Below, piece by piece: positions 1-8,724 of a stretch of 64,000 nt of DNA (position 1 is its first letter; each line of letters starts with the position of its first letter). Both the position numbers and the translations under genes were made by a program. This DNA is from Paenibacillus allorhizosphaerae. GTDB lineage: Bacteria; Bacillota; Bacilli; Paenibacillales; NBRC-103111. Below the pieces are notes generated by a model. The model worked only from the letters and a program-made list of their open reading frames with translations. It searched no databases and was not told the DNA's origin. The stretch covers positions 133,163 through 197,162 of the forward strand of contig NZ_CAJVCE010000008.1 of NCBI RefSeq assembly GCF_910594985.1, given 5' to 3'.

Positions 1-544
1 GGAATTGTGGATTCAACAAGGGATGATGAAGCTGCTCGGGAGCATCCATGAAGCGGTGCTCAAATCGGAGATGAATCCTTCCGTGTTGTTCAACGGAGAG
101 CATATGTACGACGAACTGTTGCAAATCCGAGACCCGGAAGAGATGATCCTCTGGTTTCAAGGCAAAGTGATCCGGCCTTTCATTCAGCGGGTTCCCAGAA
201 GCTACAACTCGCAAATGAAGGAAACGGTAGAGGATGTGCTGGAGCAAATTCATGAGCTATATTTGACGGACATTTCACTCGAATATTTCGCGGAGAAATC
301 GGGTATAAGCGTGTACAAACTTAGCCGGGCCTTCAAGCAAGTGACCGGGGAAAACTTCATCGATTACGTAACGCGTCTGCGGCTGGCGAAATGCAAAGAT
401 CTGCTCGTGACGACGAATTTGAAAATCAACGATATCGCCGAAACGCTCCGTTACAACCCGCCGTACCTGGTGCGGATTTTCAAAAAATACGAGGGCATCA
501 CGCCAGGACAGTACCGTGAGAAACATGCGGAAACGCCGCATTAG
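1..544 (+). CDS. AraC-family transcriptional regulator, C-terminal part (5' end outside window)
   Basis: The reading frame is open to the left edge, so this is the C-terminal 180 residues or so of a longer protein. The last 100 residues form an AraC/XylS DNA-binding domain: two helix-turn-helix motifs, the first around SLEYFAEKSGISVYKLSRAF and the second around INDIAETLRYNPPYLVRIF, ending in the usual TPGQYR motif. The preceding part is helical and could be the end of a sensor or receiver region, as in Paenibacillus YesN-type response regulators or membrane-bound AraC regulators; the missing N terminus prevents a choice. The target is unknown. It converges with the TetR gene to its right. Confidence 0.85.
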   Translation, partial: ELWIQQGMMKLLGSIHEAVLKSEMNPSVLFNGEHMYDELLQIRDPEEMILWFQGKVIRPFIQRVPRSYNSQMKETVEDVLEQIHELYLTDISLEYFAEKSGISVYKLSRAFKQVTGENFIDYVTRLRLAKCKDLLVTTNLKINDIAETLRYNPPYLVRIFKKYEGITPGQYREKHAETPH

Positions 545-609
545 CACTAGGATTCGCCGAGCATTGCATGATGAATCCCATCTGCAGCTCGGCGGAAGTG
601 CAACTTTTG
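544..609. terminator. possible hairpin between convergent genes
   Basis: CGCCGAGC (555-562) pairs with GCTCGGCG (587-594), and GCACT (544-548) can extend the stem with AGTGC (597-601). A short T-rich stretch follows on the plus strand. The loop is long, so this is only a weak terminator candidate for the regulator to the left. Confidence 0.3.
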
Positions 610-625
610 TTTCGTCTCCATCGTA

Positions 626-1525
626 TTACTGGGTATGCTGCACTTTAGAGCGGAACAGCTGCTCAAATTGCTCGATGAGCGGCTTGTTCTCTTTTGCGAG
701 CGTTATGAAGTAATTGTACATTCCTTGGATAATGATTCCGTTCGCCTGCTCTTTGCCCATTTCGGCGGAGAGCGCCTCAAGCGTCTGAAGCAAGGCCCGG
801 CTGCACTGCTTGTCGTCCACTCGCGTCGTGATCCAGTTTCTCAACCGATTGATGCTGGTTTCGAGCGTATACGGATCGGATAGGTTCGTTGGTTCATGAT
901 GGAGATACGATGATTGAAGAACCGGCTTGGTTTGCTTTTGTAATATGCCTTGCACGAGATCGTCCAGGCGCTCGACTAAATACTCGGATAGTTTGGTGCT
1001 GTCGATCGGATGGTTATGAAAGATGGCGAAAAAAAAGTATTCCTTGAGCAGACCATTCAGCATGCCGGCACAGTCCAGCGAATTCGGCGCAATGTCGGGG
1101 CCGTACAGCTCGGTGATCCGGTCCTGGAACCATTTCAAGCTTCGCACCGATTCCTGCAAAAACAAATCGGAAAGCACCTGGTTATGGGAGAAAGCGATTC
1201 CTTTTACGATCATACAAAGAAAAGCCTTGTCTTCGAATACGAGCTTGCACTGGAGCTGAATCGCAATAATGAGCAGCTCTCTGGGGGTTCGCGATTGATT
1301 GAACTGCGCCTCGTGAAGATCGGCGTGGAATCTTTCGAAATAATGGCGATAAATGGAGACTAGCATCTCCTCTTTGGACTGAAAATGCTGGTAGAAGGCT
1401 CCCTTGGACACCCCCGCCAAGCTTACGATGTCTTGAACGGAAGCGGTGTGATAGTCTCTTTCGCCGAAAAGCCGCATACCGGCGTGGATCAGCTGCATCT
1501 TTTTGTCATTCATTGCCAGATTCAC
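626..1525 (-). CDS. TetR/AcrR-family transcriptional regulator
   Basis: The N-terminal 60 residues are a typical TetR DNA-binding domain, with the helix-turn-helix SVQDIVSLAGVSKGAFYQHF followed by a helical ligand-binding body. At 299 residues it is longer than the usual 190-220, with an extra helical C-terminal region. The start is uncertain: a GTG at 1525 or the ATG at 1513, which would give MNDKKMQLIHAG. It is divergent from a MarR-like gene and an RND efflux operon. Two TetR-like palindromes lie in the shared intergenic region, so it probably represses the pump operon and itself. The inducer is unknown. Confidence 0.9.
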   Translation of the reverse strand: MNLAMNDKKMQLIHAGMRLFGERDYHTASVQDIVSLAGVSKGAFYQHFQSKEEMLVSIYRHYFERFHADLHEAQFNQSRTPRELLIIAIQLQCKLVFEDKAFLCMIVKGIAFSHNQVLSDLFLQESVRSLKWFQDRITELYGPDIAPNSLDCAGMLNGLLKEYFFFAIFHNHPIDSTKLSEYLVERLDDLVQGILQKQTKPVLQSSYLHHEPTNLSDPYTLETSINRLRNWITTRVDDKQCSRALLQTLEALSAEMGKEQANGIIIQGMYNYFITLAKENKPLIEQFEQLFRSKVQHTQ

Positions 1526-1569
1526 GTCCTATGTCTGTCCTGGGTAGGCAGAAGATTCATATTACCGAC

Positions 1570-1598
1570 ATTGTATAATCAGAAATTCGGTTCGTCAA
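1570..1598 (-). promoter_or_regulatory. sigma-A-type promoter of the TetR gene
   Basis: On the minus strand, TTGACG (plus 1593-1598) and TACAAT (plus 1570-1575) are separated by exactly 17 bp. Transcription would begin about 40 bp upstream of the TetR start. The palindrome at 1608-1617 lies just upstream of the -35 box. Confidence 0.7.
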
Positions 1599-1607
1599 GC
1601 TATTGAC

Positions 1608-1617
1608 TGACCGGTCA
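1608..1617. promoter_or_regulatory. TetR-type operator 1 (perfect palindrome)
   Basis: TGACCGGTCA is a perfect 10-bp palindrome of the kind bound by TetR-family repressors. It lies in the TetR/MarR divergent region, beside the minus-strand -35 box. A second, related palindrome lies at 1681-1696. Confidence 0.6.
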
Positions 1618-1644
1618 TTCTGAAAAGGTTCACAAAAAAAATGA

Positions 1645-1673
1645 TTGAAAATATTAGCATTTTTCATTATATT
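1645..1673 (+). promoter_or_regulatory. promoter of the MarR/RND efflux operon
   Basis: TTGAAA (1645-1650) and TATATT (1668-1673) are 17 bp apart. The predicted transcription start, near 1680, falls on the palindrome at 1681-1696. This placement also argues that the in-frame ATG at 1641 is not the translation start of the MarR-like gene. Confidence 0.65.
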
Positions 1674-1680
1674 ACTTGGT

Positions 1681-1696
1681 ATGACCGACTGGTCAT
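1681..1696. promoter_or_regulatory. TetR-type operator 2
   Basis: ATGACC-GACT-GGTCAT is a 6-bp inverted repeat with a 4-bp spacer, sharing the TGACC/GGTCA halves of the site at 1608-1617. It covers the predicted start of the efflux operon transcript, where a bound repressor would block transcription. Confidence 0.6.
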
Positions 1697-1745
1697 TTTT
1701 GGTTTCCCGCTGTCTGGGGCAGTTCCCACGACGATATATGGCGGG

Positions 1746-2306
1746 ATGAATGGGGAGATGATACGCGCTTTGCCCAATACATATACCGAATTGCAAATGT
1801 CCGTCAGTCACTATTTGTCGTTATTGTTTGAAGATCACGGATTCAGCCCGCTCACCGGCAGATTGTTTACGCTGCTGCTATTTGCCGATAAACCGCTCAG
1901 TTTGCAGGAAATGTCCGAGAAGCTGGAAGTTTCCAAGGCGGCGGTCAGCGTACAAATCCGCTCGCTCGAACGGGAGTCGCTGTGCCGCAAAGTGCCAAGC
2001 GGCAAAGACCGCAGAGATTACTATTGCATCTCCGGCGATCTATGCGCAACCATCATTCGGAGCAAGCTGGAGCAGGTTAGGAAATTTCGCGATACCGTCG
2101 ACGGCATTTTGGACGCGCTTGTGAAGTGCAGCGCAGTCGAACCGCAGGACGAGGCGTCGTATGCCGCGTTCAAGGAAAGATACAGTGAATTATCGATGCT
2201 TTACCATCTGCTTGCAGGCAAACTGCAAGGAGTGGAGAAGGAGTGGTTGCAAGGGCGGGCCAACTCCCGGGGAGAACTCGATTTTCGTTCACCCGAATAT
2301 ATATAG
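1746..2306 (+). CDS. MarR/GbsR-like winged-helix transcriptional regulator
   Basis: The 186-residue protein has a winged helix-turn-helix at about residues 30-90 (LSLQEMSEKLEVSKAAVSVQ then the wing around GKDRRDYY) and helical flanks, as in the GbsR branch of the MarR superfamily. The frame is open back to 1641, but the promoter at 1645-1673 makes the ATG at 1746 or 1758 the likely start. It is the first gene of the efflux operon, 29 bp before the RND pump gene, so the pump is likely under double control by this protein and by the divergent TetR regulator. Confidence 0.85.
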   Translation: MNGEMIRALPNTYTELQMSVSHYLSLLFEDHGFSPLTGRLFTLLLFADKPLSLQEMSEKLEVSKAAVSVQIRSLERESLCRKVPSGKDRRDYYCISGDLCATIIRSKLEQVRKFRDTVDGILDALVKCSAVEPQDEASYAAFKERYSELSMLYHLLAGKLQGVEKEWLQGRANSRGELDFRSPEYI

Positions 2307-2335
2307 CCCACGGAATGGAGTGAAGGAATAGAACG

Positions 2336-5300
2336 ATGAACTATTTAACACGGTTTTCTTTAAAGAACGTAGCGGCGATCATTATTATCAGTGCCCTATT
2401 GTTCATGGCCGGCGCTTTTTCGGCAACGACGTTGAAGCAGGAGGCAATGCCTGACATTTCGCTGCCTGTTGTCTTCGTGAGTACGATTTATCCCGCGACG
2501 CCGAAAGACGTCATGGAGAATGTGACGAAAAAGCTGGAGAAACGGGTTGTCGGGATCGAAGGGGTGAAAAAAGTCAGCTCCACTTCAAACGACAACTATT
2601 CAGCGATTACGGTCGAGCTGGTGAATGGACGTAGCCCTGACGATGCCAAAAAAGACATCGAAGCGGCGATTTCGGACGTCAAGCTCCCAATTGGGGCGAG
2701 CAAGCCTAAAGTTTCCAAGTTCGGAAGCAACGAATTCCCGGTTTATTTCGCAGCGGTGCACGGCAATGAGAACATGAACCGCGAAGAACTGAATCGGATC
2801 TATAAAGACGTTATCGAGCCGACGCTCAGCGCAATGAAGGGGATCGATCACGTCGATTCCGTCGGCGAGGAAGTTTCGACATTAAAGCTGAAGCTTGATT
2901 TGAACGCATTGACCAATTTCGGTCTGACGCCGGCAACCGTTACGCAAAGCATTCAAGCCGCGCTGACGACAAGTCCGGCCGGTACGGCCGAATTCAACGG
3001 AACGACGCAGTCGGTTCGTGTGGAAAGCGACTTGAATACGATTTATAATTTAGAGAATATGAAGATTTCGACACCTACGGGAGATACGCTGCTTCTGAAG
3101 CAAATCTCCAAGGTGGAGGCGATCTCCGATTCCGAATTCATTACCCGCCTCAACAAAGAACCTGCCATCGGCATTACCCTTTATAAAGCGAAGGACTCCA
3201 ATACGGTGCAGTTCGCAAACGACGTTGAGAAGCTGATGAAAGGCTGGGAGAAAGAGTTCCCGAACATCAAGTTCACGACCGTCTACAACTCGGCTACCGA
3301 TGTTAAGAAATCAATCAACGGCATGTTGAAGGAAGGGGCCTCCGGCGCCATCCTCGCATCCATCATGATCCTTCTTTTCTTGCGGAACGTGCGGATGACA
3401 CTGATCGTTCTCGTGTCGATTCCGCTGTCCATTCTGACAACGCTCTGTATCATGTCATCCCTTGACATTACATTGAACATCATGACCTTGGGCGGACTTA
3501 CGATCGCGGTCGGGCGGGTCGTCGATGACAGTATCGTCGTTATCGAAAATATTTACAGCGAGTTGCAAAAAGCGCAGGAGCGCAACGAGTCGGTCATCAA
3601 GATGGCGACCTCGCGCGTGGCATCGGCCATCACTTCTTCCACCATCACGACGGCCGGCGTGTTCCTTCCGATCGCTTTTGTCGGCGGCATTCTGGGGGAC
3701 ATTTTCAGACCTTTCGCCATCACGCTGATCGTCTCGCTCATGGCTTCGCTTATTGTAGCCCTGACGGTCATTCCGATGCTTTGCAAACTGCTTGTGCTCA
3801 ACAATAACAAGATCAAGTACCATGACGAAGAGCATATTGGCAAATTTGCGCTTCGCTACAAGAAGGTTTTGGACTATTCTTTACATAACCCGAAGAAAAT
3901 TTTGTTCGCTTCGTTTCTGATCTTTATCTTGGCGATCGGCGGAACCGTGCCTTTCCTGGCCGCTGCCTTCATGCCGGAGAGCGCGACGGACAAACAAGTT
4001 CAATTCACTTTGAAGCTGCCTCGGGAAACATCGTTCGAATCGATGGATTTGAAAGTGAAAGAAATCGAAGAGATGATGAGCAACGCGAAAGATGCGACCG
4101 GCCAGCCGGAATTCGATTATTTCGAATCGATGGTCGGCTACGACCAGAACAATATGAGCGGGGAGCGAACCTCTTACCGCGCGATGATTATGGCCGCGGT
4201 TTCGCAAGCTTCCAATGCCAAAGAGCTTGCCGCTTCCTACAAAGAGAAAATGTTGTATTTGCTTCCGAAAGGCTCTGAAGTGGAAGGATCGCTGCTGTCG
4301 GGCTCGATGGGCGGCACGGGCGAAGATTTTGCTTACCTGCTGAAGGGCGATGACTTGATCCAGCTCATGGCAGGAGCGGAGCTTGTGAAAGCGAAGCTGC
4401 GCGAATTCCCGGAAATGCAGGAGATTAAAGACAACCTGAGCGAGAAGAAAATGCAGGTCACCGTTAGCGTGGATCAGAACAAAGCGCGTCTGTACGGACT
4501 TTCCTCTGCACAAATAACGGAAGCAGTCAGCGGCTGGCTCGCGAAGACGGACATCGGCGAAGTCAAATTCGACAATGTCACCTATGCGACCAAGTTGATG
4601 CTGGACGATGATTACAAAAATTCGCTTGATAAGCTCGGGCGCATTCACATTAAAACACCGACAGGCACGATGGTGAATTTGAACGAAGTCGCCAAAGTAC
4701 GCCAGGTCGATGCTCCGGCATCCATTACGCGAGAAATGCAGGAGCAGTTCGTGAAAATTACCGCAAAAATCGACAGCAAGGATAAAGGCGGCGTCAGCAC
4801 CAAAGTGACGGAGGCGCTCAAAGCGGTTGAGCTGCCGAACGGCGTGCGTACGCAAGCTCAAGGGGTTAACGAAGATATTCAGGAAAGCTTCGGCCAAATG
4901 GCTATTGCGATGCTGGCCGCGATATTCATCGTCTATCTCGTCATGGTTATCGCTTTCGGCAATGCAAGCGCACCATTCGTCATTTTGTTCTCCTTGCCGC
5001 TTGCCGCGATCGGAGGATTTCTGGGACTGCTTATTGCGAACGAATCGATCAACATTACATCATTGATCGGCTTCCTTATGCTGATCGGCGTTGTCGTTAC
5101 GAACGCGATCGTCTTGATCGACCGCGTCCAACAGCTTCGCGAAGAAGGAGCAGGAGTGCAGGAGGCGTTGATCTCCGCAGGACTGTCGCGCTTGCGTCCG
5201 ATCATTATGACGGCCGGTGCAACCGTGTTTTCCTTGCTCCCGTTAGGGATTGGTTTATCGGAAGGATCGCTTATTTCCAAAGGATTGGCGGTCGTTGTAA

Positions 5301-5452
5301 TCGGCGGCTTGACCACTTCGACCGTGTTGACCTTGGTCGTCGTACCGGTTGTATACCAAAGCATCGACCGAATGAACAATCGCATTGCCCGTCTCTTCAA
5401 GCGAAAAGCGAATACCCCTGCGGATTCCAAAGCGGCTCCCGCTGCGCATTAA
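2336..5452 (+). CDS. RND-family multidrug efflux transporter (AcrB/SwrC-like)
   Basis: At 1038 residues this has the full length and duplicated layout of an HAE-type RND pump: TM1 at about 11-31, a large external loop, TM2-TM6 with the GRVVDDS motif in TM4 (acidic pair D397/D398), a second external loop, and TM8-TM12 at the C terminus. The TM10 lysine of AcrB is replaced by threonine (T922 in VVTNAIVL), as I would expect for Gram-positive SwrC-like pumps. It should export amphiphilic compounds using the proton gradient. The adaptor gene follows 47 bp downstream. The substrate cannot be told from sequence. Confidence 0.95.
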   Translation: MNYLTRFSLKNVAAIIIISALLFMAGAFSATTLKQEAMPDISLPVVFVSTIYPATPKDVMENVTKKLEKRVVGIEGVKKVSSTSNDNYSAITVELVNGRSPDDAKKDIEAAISDVKLPIGASKPKVSKFGSNEFPVYFAAVHGNENMNREELNRIYKDVIEPTLSAMKGIDHVDSVGEEVSTLKLKLDLNALTNFGLTPATVTQSIQAALTTSPAGTAEFNGTTQSVRVESDLNTIYNLENMKISTPTGDTLLLKQISKVEAISDSEFITRLNKEPAIGITLYKAKDSNTVQFANDVEKLMKGWEKEFPNIKFTTVYNSATDVKKSINGMLKEGASGAILASIMILLFLRNVRMTLIVLVSIPLSILTTLCIMSSLDITLNIMTLGGLTIAVGRVVDDSIVVIENIYSELQKAQERNESVIKMATSRVASAITSSTITTAGVFLPIAFVGGILGDIFRPFAITLIVSLMASLIVALTVIPMLCKLLVLNNNKIKYHDEEHIGKFALRYKKVLDYSLHNPKKILFASFLIFILAIGGTVPFLAAAFMPESATDKQVQFTLKLPRETSFESMDLKVKEIEEMMSNAKDATGQPEFDYFESMVGYDQNNMSGERTSYRAMIMAAVSQASNAKELAASYKEKMLYLLPKGSEVEGSLLSGSMGGTGEDFAYLLKGDDLIQLMAGAELVKAKLREFPEMQEIKDNLSEKKMQVTVSVDQNKARLYGLSSAQITEAVSGWLAKTDIGEVKFDNVTYATKLMLDDDYKNSLDKLGRIHIKTPTGTMVNLNEVAKVRQVDAPASITREMQEQFVKITAKIDSKDKGGVSTKVTEALKAVELPNGVRTQAQGVNEDIQESFGQMAIAMLAAIFIVYLVMVIAFGNASAPFVILFSLPLAAIGGFLGLLIANESINITSLIGFLMLIGVVVTNAIVLIDRVQQLREEGAGVQEALISAGLSRLRPIIMTAGATVFSLLPLGIGLSEGSLISKGLAVVVIGGLTTSTVLTLVVVPVVYQSIDRMNNRIARLFKRKANTPADSKAAPAAH

Positions 5453-5499
5453 TCCGTGAAACCACCTTATGGAGAACAAGGGAAAAGGAGAATCGTCCA

Positions 5500-6756
5500 A
5501 TGAAGCTTATCAATTCACGTACGCTTAAACATAGCGCGAAGCTAGCAGGAGCGGTCATGCTCGGTGCGGCCCTTATAACGGGCTGTACCGCAGCCCCGGA
5601 TGCCAAAACCTCGCAGGCGAATACAAGTGAAGTGCAAACGAAAACCGTAAAGGTCACGAAAGTATCGAAGAAAAAAATTAGCGAGCCTCTCGAGCAAGTA
5701 GCCGATGTCGTCTCTTCGCTGCAGATCGATATTATTACGAAAGCCGGCGGCGACATTAAGGAAATATTGAAGAAGCGCGGCGATATGGTGGAGAAGGGCG
5801 ACGTCATTCTCCGCCTCGACCCGACGGACGTTTTAATCCAGAAAGAGAAAGCGCAGATTGGCGTAGCCGGCTCGCAGCAACAGCTTGTAAAAGCGAAACA
5901 AGACCTCGAAGACGGCAAGCAGGAGCTGAAAAACGGCATCGCCAAGCTGGAATCTTCTTTAAAGGATGCCGAGAAAAATTACAGCAAAATGCGCAACGAT
6001 TACGATCAGGGGCTTGTGGAGAAAATTCAGCTGGAACAAACGGAAACGCAGTTAAACAACATGAAGCTTGATCTGGAGAACACACGTAATAAGCTGCAAA
6101 CAATGGAAAAAACAAACTCGCTCGCGCAATTGGAACAAGCGGTGCAATCCGCCGGGGTATCGATCAAGGAACTGGACCGAACGCTTGAGAACCTGGATGT
6201 CAAAGCTAGCGTCAGTGGCGTGCTAACGGATTTGCCGGTGGAAACGGGCATGACCATCTCGGCCGGATTCAAGGCTGCGCAAGTGCAGCAGCTTGACCCG
6301 ATCAAGATTAAGGCCGAACTGACGGAACAATCTGCCGCCTTGATCAGAGGTAAGAACGAGCTTACGTTCTACATCCCGGGAACGGTAGACAAAACGAAAG
6401 CCAAGGTCAATTATATCGCGGATGTCATGAGCACCCAGTCCAAATCGTATGCTTTGGAGCTTGAAGTGGCCAACCAGGACCGGAAGCTGAAGCCTGGCAT
6501 GAAGGCGCAAGTACTGCTGTCGGAAGAGCAGGATCAAGTCGTTGTAGCGATTCCTACGCTGAGCGTCGTGCGTGAAGGCGGCGACACATTTGTATTCGTG
6601 CTTGTCGGCGATCTGGTAGAGAAGCGGAAGGTCGAACTCGGCCGATTGAACGAGGCTGATCAGGAGGTCATCTCCGGCCTGAAAGAAGGTGAGCAACTCG
6701 TCACCACGGGGCAACATCAGCTGAAAGACAAAGAAAAAGTCAAACTTGGCCAATAA
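5500..6756 (+). CDS. efflux RND adaptor subunit, lipoprotein (HlyD/MFP family)
   Basis: A lipoprotein signal peptide ends in the lipobox LITGC (Cys29), so the protein is anchored outside the membrane. It then shows the membrane-fusion-protein order: the first lipoyl half (GGDIKEILKKRGDMVEKGDVIL), a long helical coiled-coil hairpin at about residues 115-230, the second lipoyl half (LDVKASVSGVLTDLPVETGM), and beta-barrel and membrane-proximal domains with the typical IPTLSVV and GLKEGEQLVTTG motifs. It is the partner of the RND pump just upstream. Gram-positive cells have no outer membrane, so it probably shapes pump activity or passes substrate through the wall. Confidence 0.93.
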   Translation: MKLINSRTLKHSAKLAGAVMLGAALITGCTAAPDAKTSQANTSEVQTKTVKVTKVSKKKISEPLEQVADVVSSLQIDIITKAGGDIKEILKKRGDMVEKGDVILRLDPTDVLIQKEKAQIGVAGSQQQLVKAKQDLEDGKQELKNGIAKLESSLKDAEKNYSKMRNDYDQGLVEKIQLEQTETQLNNMKLDLENTRNKLQTMEKTNSLAQLEQAVQSAGVSIKELDRTLENLDVKASVSGVLTDLPVETGMTISAGFKAAQVQQLDPIKIKAELTEQSAALIRGKNELTFYIPGTVDKTKAKVNYIADVMSTQSKSYALELEVANQDRKLKPGMKAQVLLSEEQDQVVVAIPTLSVVREGGDTFVFVLVGDLVEKRKVELGRLNEADQEVISGLKEGEQLVTTGQHQLKDKEKVKLGQ

Positions 6757-6790
6757 AGCAAATGCTTAACTAACTGGAGGATAATTAGCC

Positions 6791-8530
6791 ATGAACAAAA
6801 AAATGAGACGCACATTGACTTCCGTCGCTATCTCGGCTGCTCTGATGAGCAGCTACGCTTACCCTGTGCTTGCTGCAGATGCTCCCGAACCTTCCGCAAC
6901 GGCTGAAACAGTAAGCAGCTCGGCCGTTGCAGCATACTACACGCTTACCGATACGCTGGACGTACAGGTAAAGAGCGTTGTCAACGAGCATGTACTTGAC
7001 GGTACGCGGCTCGGTATTGTCGTCAAGGTGAGGAACAACGGCGGCAAGATTACCCGCGTGCCTGAATATGAATTAAGAGTGACGACATCGGACGGCGTTA
7101 CGTACACGCTGCAGCCGAGCGCATCCAACCCGAAATCGATCCAACCGAAGGCGGATACCGAACTTAGCTACATGTCAGTCATCGACCGGACCGACGACTT
7201 TACATTAAGTGAAGTCAATTACACTGATGTCGATTATTACGTATATCCAAAGACGGAGACGCTTGTCGTCGCCGTGCCGGTTAGCGAGCAATCCTGGAAA
7301 GGCAGCGACATGGCGATCACGAACCCGGCTGCGGTGAAGAAATGGTCCGACTCGTTCACGATCCCTTATTCCAATTCGCCGATCCAATTTACGCCGGTGG
7401 GCATAACGAAAGAACTGCGCGATCAAGGCGCGGTATATGTGGTGCAAGTTCTGGCTAAGAACGATTCGGACAAAAGGGAGACCGCTCCGGACTTCCTGGT
7501 CGACGGCAAAACCGAAGCGAAAGTATTTGCCGGCGAGCGCGTAGAGAAAGATGCCGTCGTACTTGAAGCGGGCGAGCAAAAATATATTCATTACGCGATC
7601 CCGACGGATCAAGATACTGTACTTGCCAGCCTGAACGTACTGACAACGGAAAAATTCGTTCAAGCCGGCGCTGCCGCTTCTACCGTGTTGCAATACAAAG
7701 TAGGACGTTTGAACATCCTGCTGCCGAATCAAGCCTCCGGCGTCGCTTCTGCTCCGTATACGCTAGGTGAGACCATGACGTTCGATGCGAACAGCCAGCT
7801 GATCCATCCGGATCTGAAAGTGTCGGTCGTGGAGTTCAATATGAACGACAATGCCGAGGAAGGCAACAAGACGGTTACCGCGAAATTTTTGTTGAAAAAC
7901 GGAAGCGACCGTCCGATGAACGTGCCGGTGTTCCAGACGAGCCTGATCAGCTCGGATGGCTATCAATACGACGGAAATCGCCAAGCGGCTACTGCGGCTA
8001 CGGTGCTTCCGAACTCCGGCTTGACCGTGAATTACGCCTTCACACTGCCAGTATCCGAGACAGGCGAAAACTTGACGTTGAAGGTCGAAGACGCTGTCAT
8101 CGCTGCACCATATAAGACGCCGATCGCTGCTTATGCGGTACAACTGCAGAAAAATAAATCGACGGATACGTTCAGCGTTTATCCGTTTGACATTAAGCTG
8201 AACAGCTGGAGCGTAAGCTTGGCGTTCAATGGCCAAGCGTACAGCTACAAAGGCAAGCTCTACTTGGATATCCAACGGAAAAACGATGTACAGATCGATT
8301 CGAACTCTCCGGCGATACTGCTTGAGGTTTATGACGACGGTGGGCGTATGGTTGCCACAATTGAAAAGTCGCTGCTCGGTCAAAATAGACTGGCAACCGG
8401 TGAAAACCTTTTGAACTTTACCGGAACGTCGGATCAGTTCGATCCTACCGTGAAGTTAAAAATCTATGAAGTGTTCAAGACGAAGAACGGACAGTCCAAG
8501 CGACTGCTTGCCGATTTAACGCAAAAGTAA
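6791..8530 (+). CDS. secreted protein of unknown function in the RND efflux operon
   Basis: A Sec signal peptide (residues 1 to about 29, ending PVLAAD) is followed by 550 residues rich in predicted beta strands. Several segments resemble Ig-like domains found in extracellular Firmicutes proteins, for example LGIVVKVRNNGGKITRVPEY and AKFLLKNGSDRPMNVPVFQ, which look like diverged copies of one unit. No enzyme motif, lipobox, sortase signal or C-terminal TM was seen. It lies 34 bp after the adaptor gene, with a good ribosome site, and a strong terminator follows, so it is the last gene of the efflux operon. It may help the pump across the cell wall; this is inference. Confidence 0.8.
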   Translation: MNKKMRRTLTSVAISAALMSSYAYPVLAADAPEPSATAETVSSSAVAAYYTLTDTLDVQVKSVVNEHVLDGTRLGIVVKVRNNGGKITRVPEYELRVTTSDGVTYTLQPSASNPKSIQPKADTELSYMSVIDRTDDFTLSEVNYTDVDYYVYPKTETLVVAVPVSEQSWKGSDMAITNPAAVKKWSDSFTIPYSNSPIQFTPVGITKELRDQGAVYVVQVLAKNDSDKRETAPDFLVDGKTEAKVFAGERVEKDAVVLEAGEQKYIHYAIPTDQDTVLASLNVLTTEKFVQAGAAASTVLQYKVGRLNILLPNQASGVASAPYTLGETMTFDANSQLIHPDLKVSVVEFNMNDNAEEGNKTVTAKFLLKNGSDRPMNVPVFQTSLISSDGYQYDGNRQAATAATVLPNSGLTVNYAFTLPVSETGENLTLKVEDAVIAAPYKTPIAAYAVQLQKNKSTDTFSVYPFDIKLNSWSVSLAFNGQAYSYKGKLYLDIQRKNDVQIDSNSPAILLEVYDDGGRMVATIEKSLLGQNRLATGENLLNFTGTSDQFDPTVKLKIYEVFKTKNGQSKRLLADLTQK

Positions 8531-8556
8531 TTATAAATCCATCATCTGATCGAGAT

Positions 8557-8586
8557 CCCTGGGAGACATTCTCCCGGGGATTTTTC
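8557..8586 (+). terminator. rho-independent terminator of the efflux operon
   Basis: A 10-bp stem, CCCTGGGAGA (8557-8566) with TCTCCCGGGG (8570-8579), has a 3-nt loop and is followed by ATTTTTC. Confidence 0.88.
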
Positions 8587-8660
8587 ATCACACGGAGAAG
8601 GGACACTGAGCAACAAATACATTCTCGAAAAGTAGAAAAAAATGGTAAACCACCAAAAAG

Positions 8661-8687
8661 TGAATCCTTTTCCGCAAATGAAAAGTA
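8661..8687 (+). promoter_or_regulatory. candidate ECF (SigW-like) promoter of the pspA operon
   Basis: TGAATCCTTTT at 8661-8671 resembles the TGAAAC-type -35 element of ECF sigma factors such as B. subtilis SigW, which is known to drive pspA-ydjGHI there. AGTA at 8684-8687, 17 bp from the end of TGAATC, is in place of the usual CGTA, so the match is partial. Confidence 0.4.
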
Positions 8688-8724
8688 TTATAGTAGTAAA
8701 GTATTTTTCGCGAAGGAGGCTTTC

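Noticed and set aside
1641..1745. N-terminal extension of the MarR/GbsR-like protein
   Set aside because: The likely promoter at 1645-1673 lies inside the extension, and the extra residues do not resemble the family.
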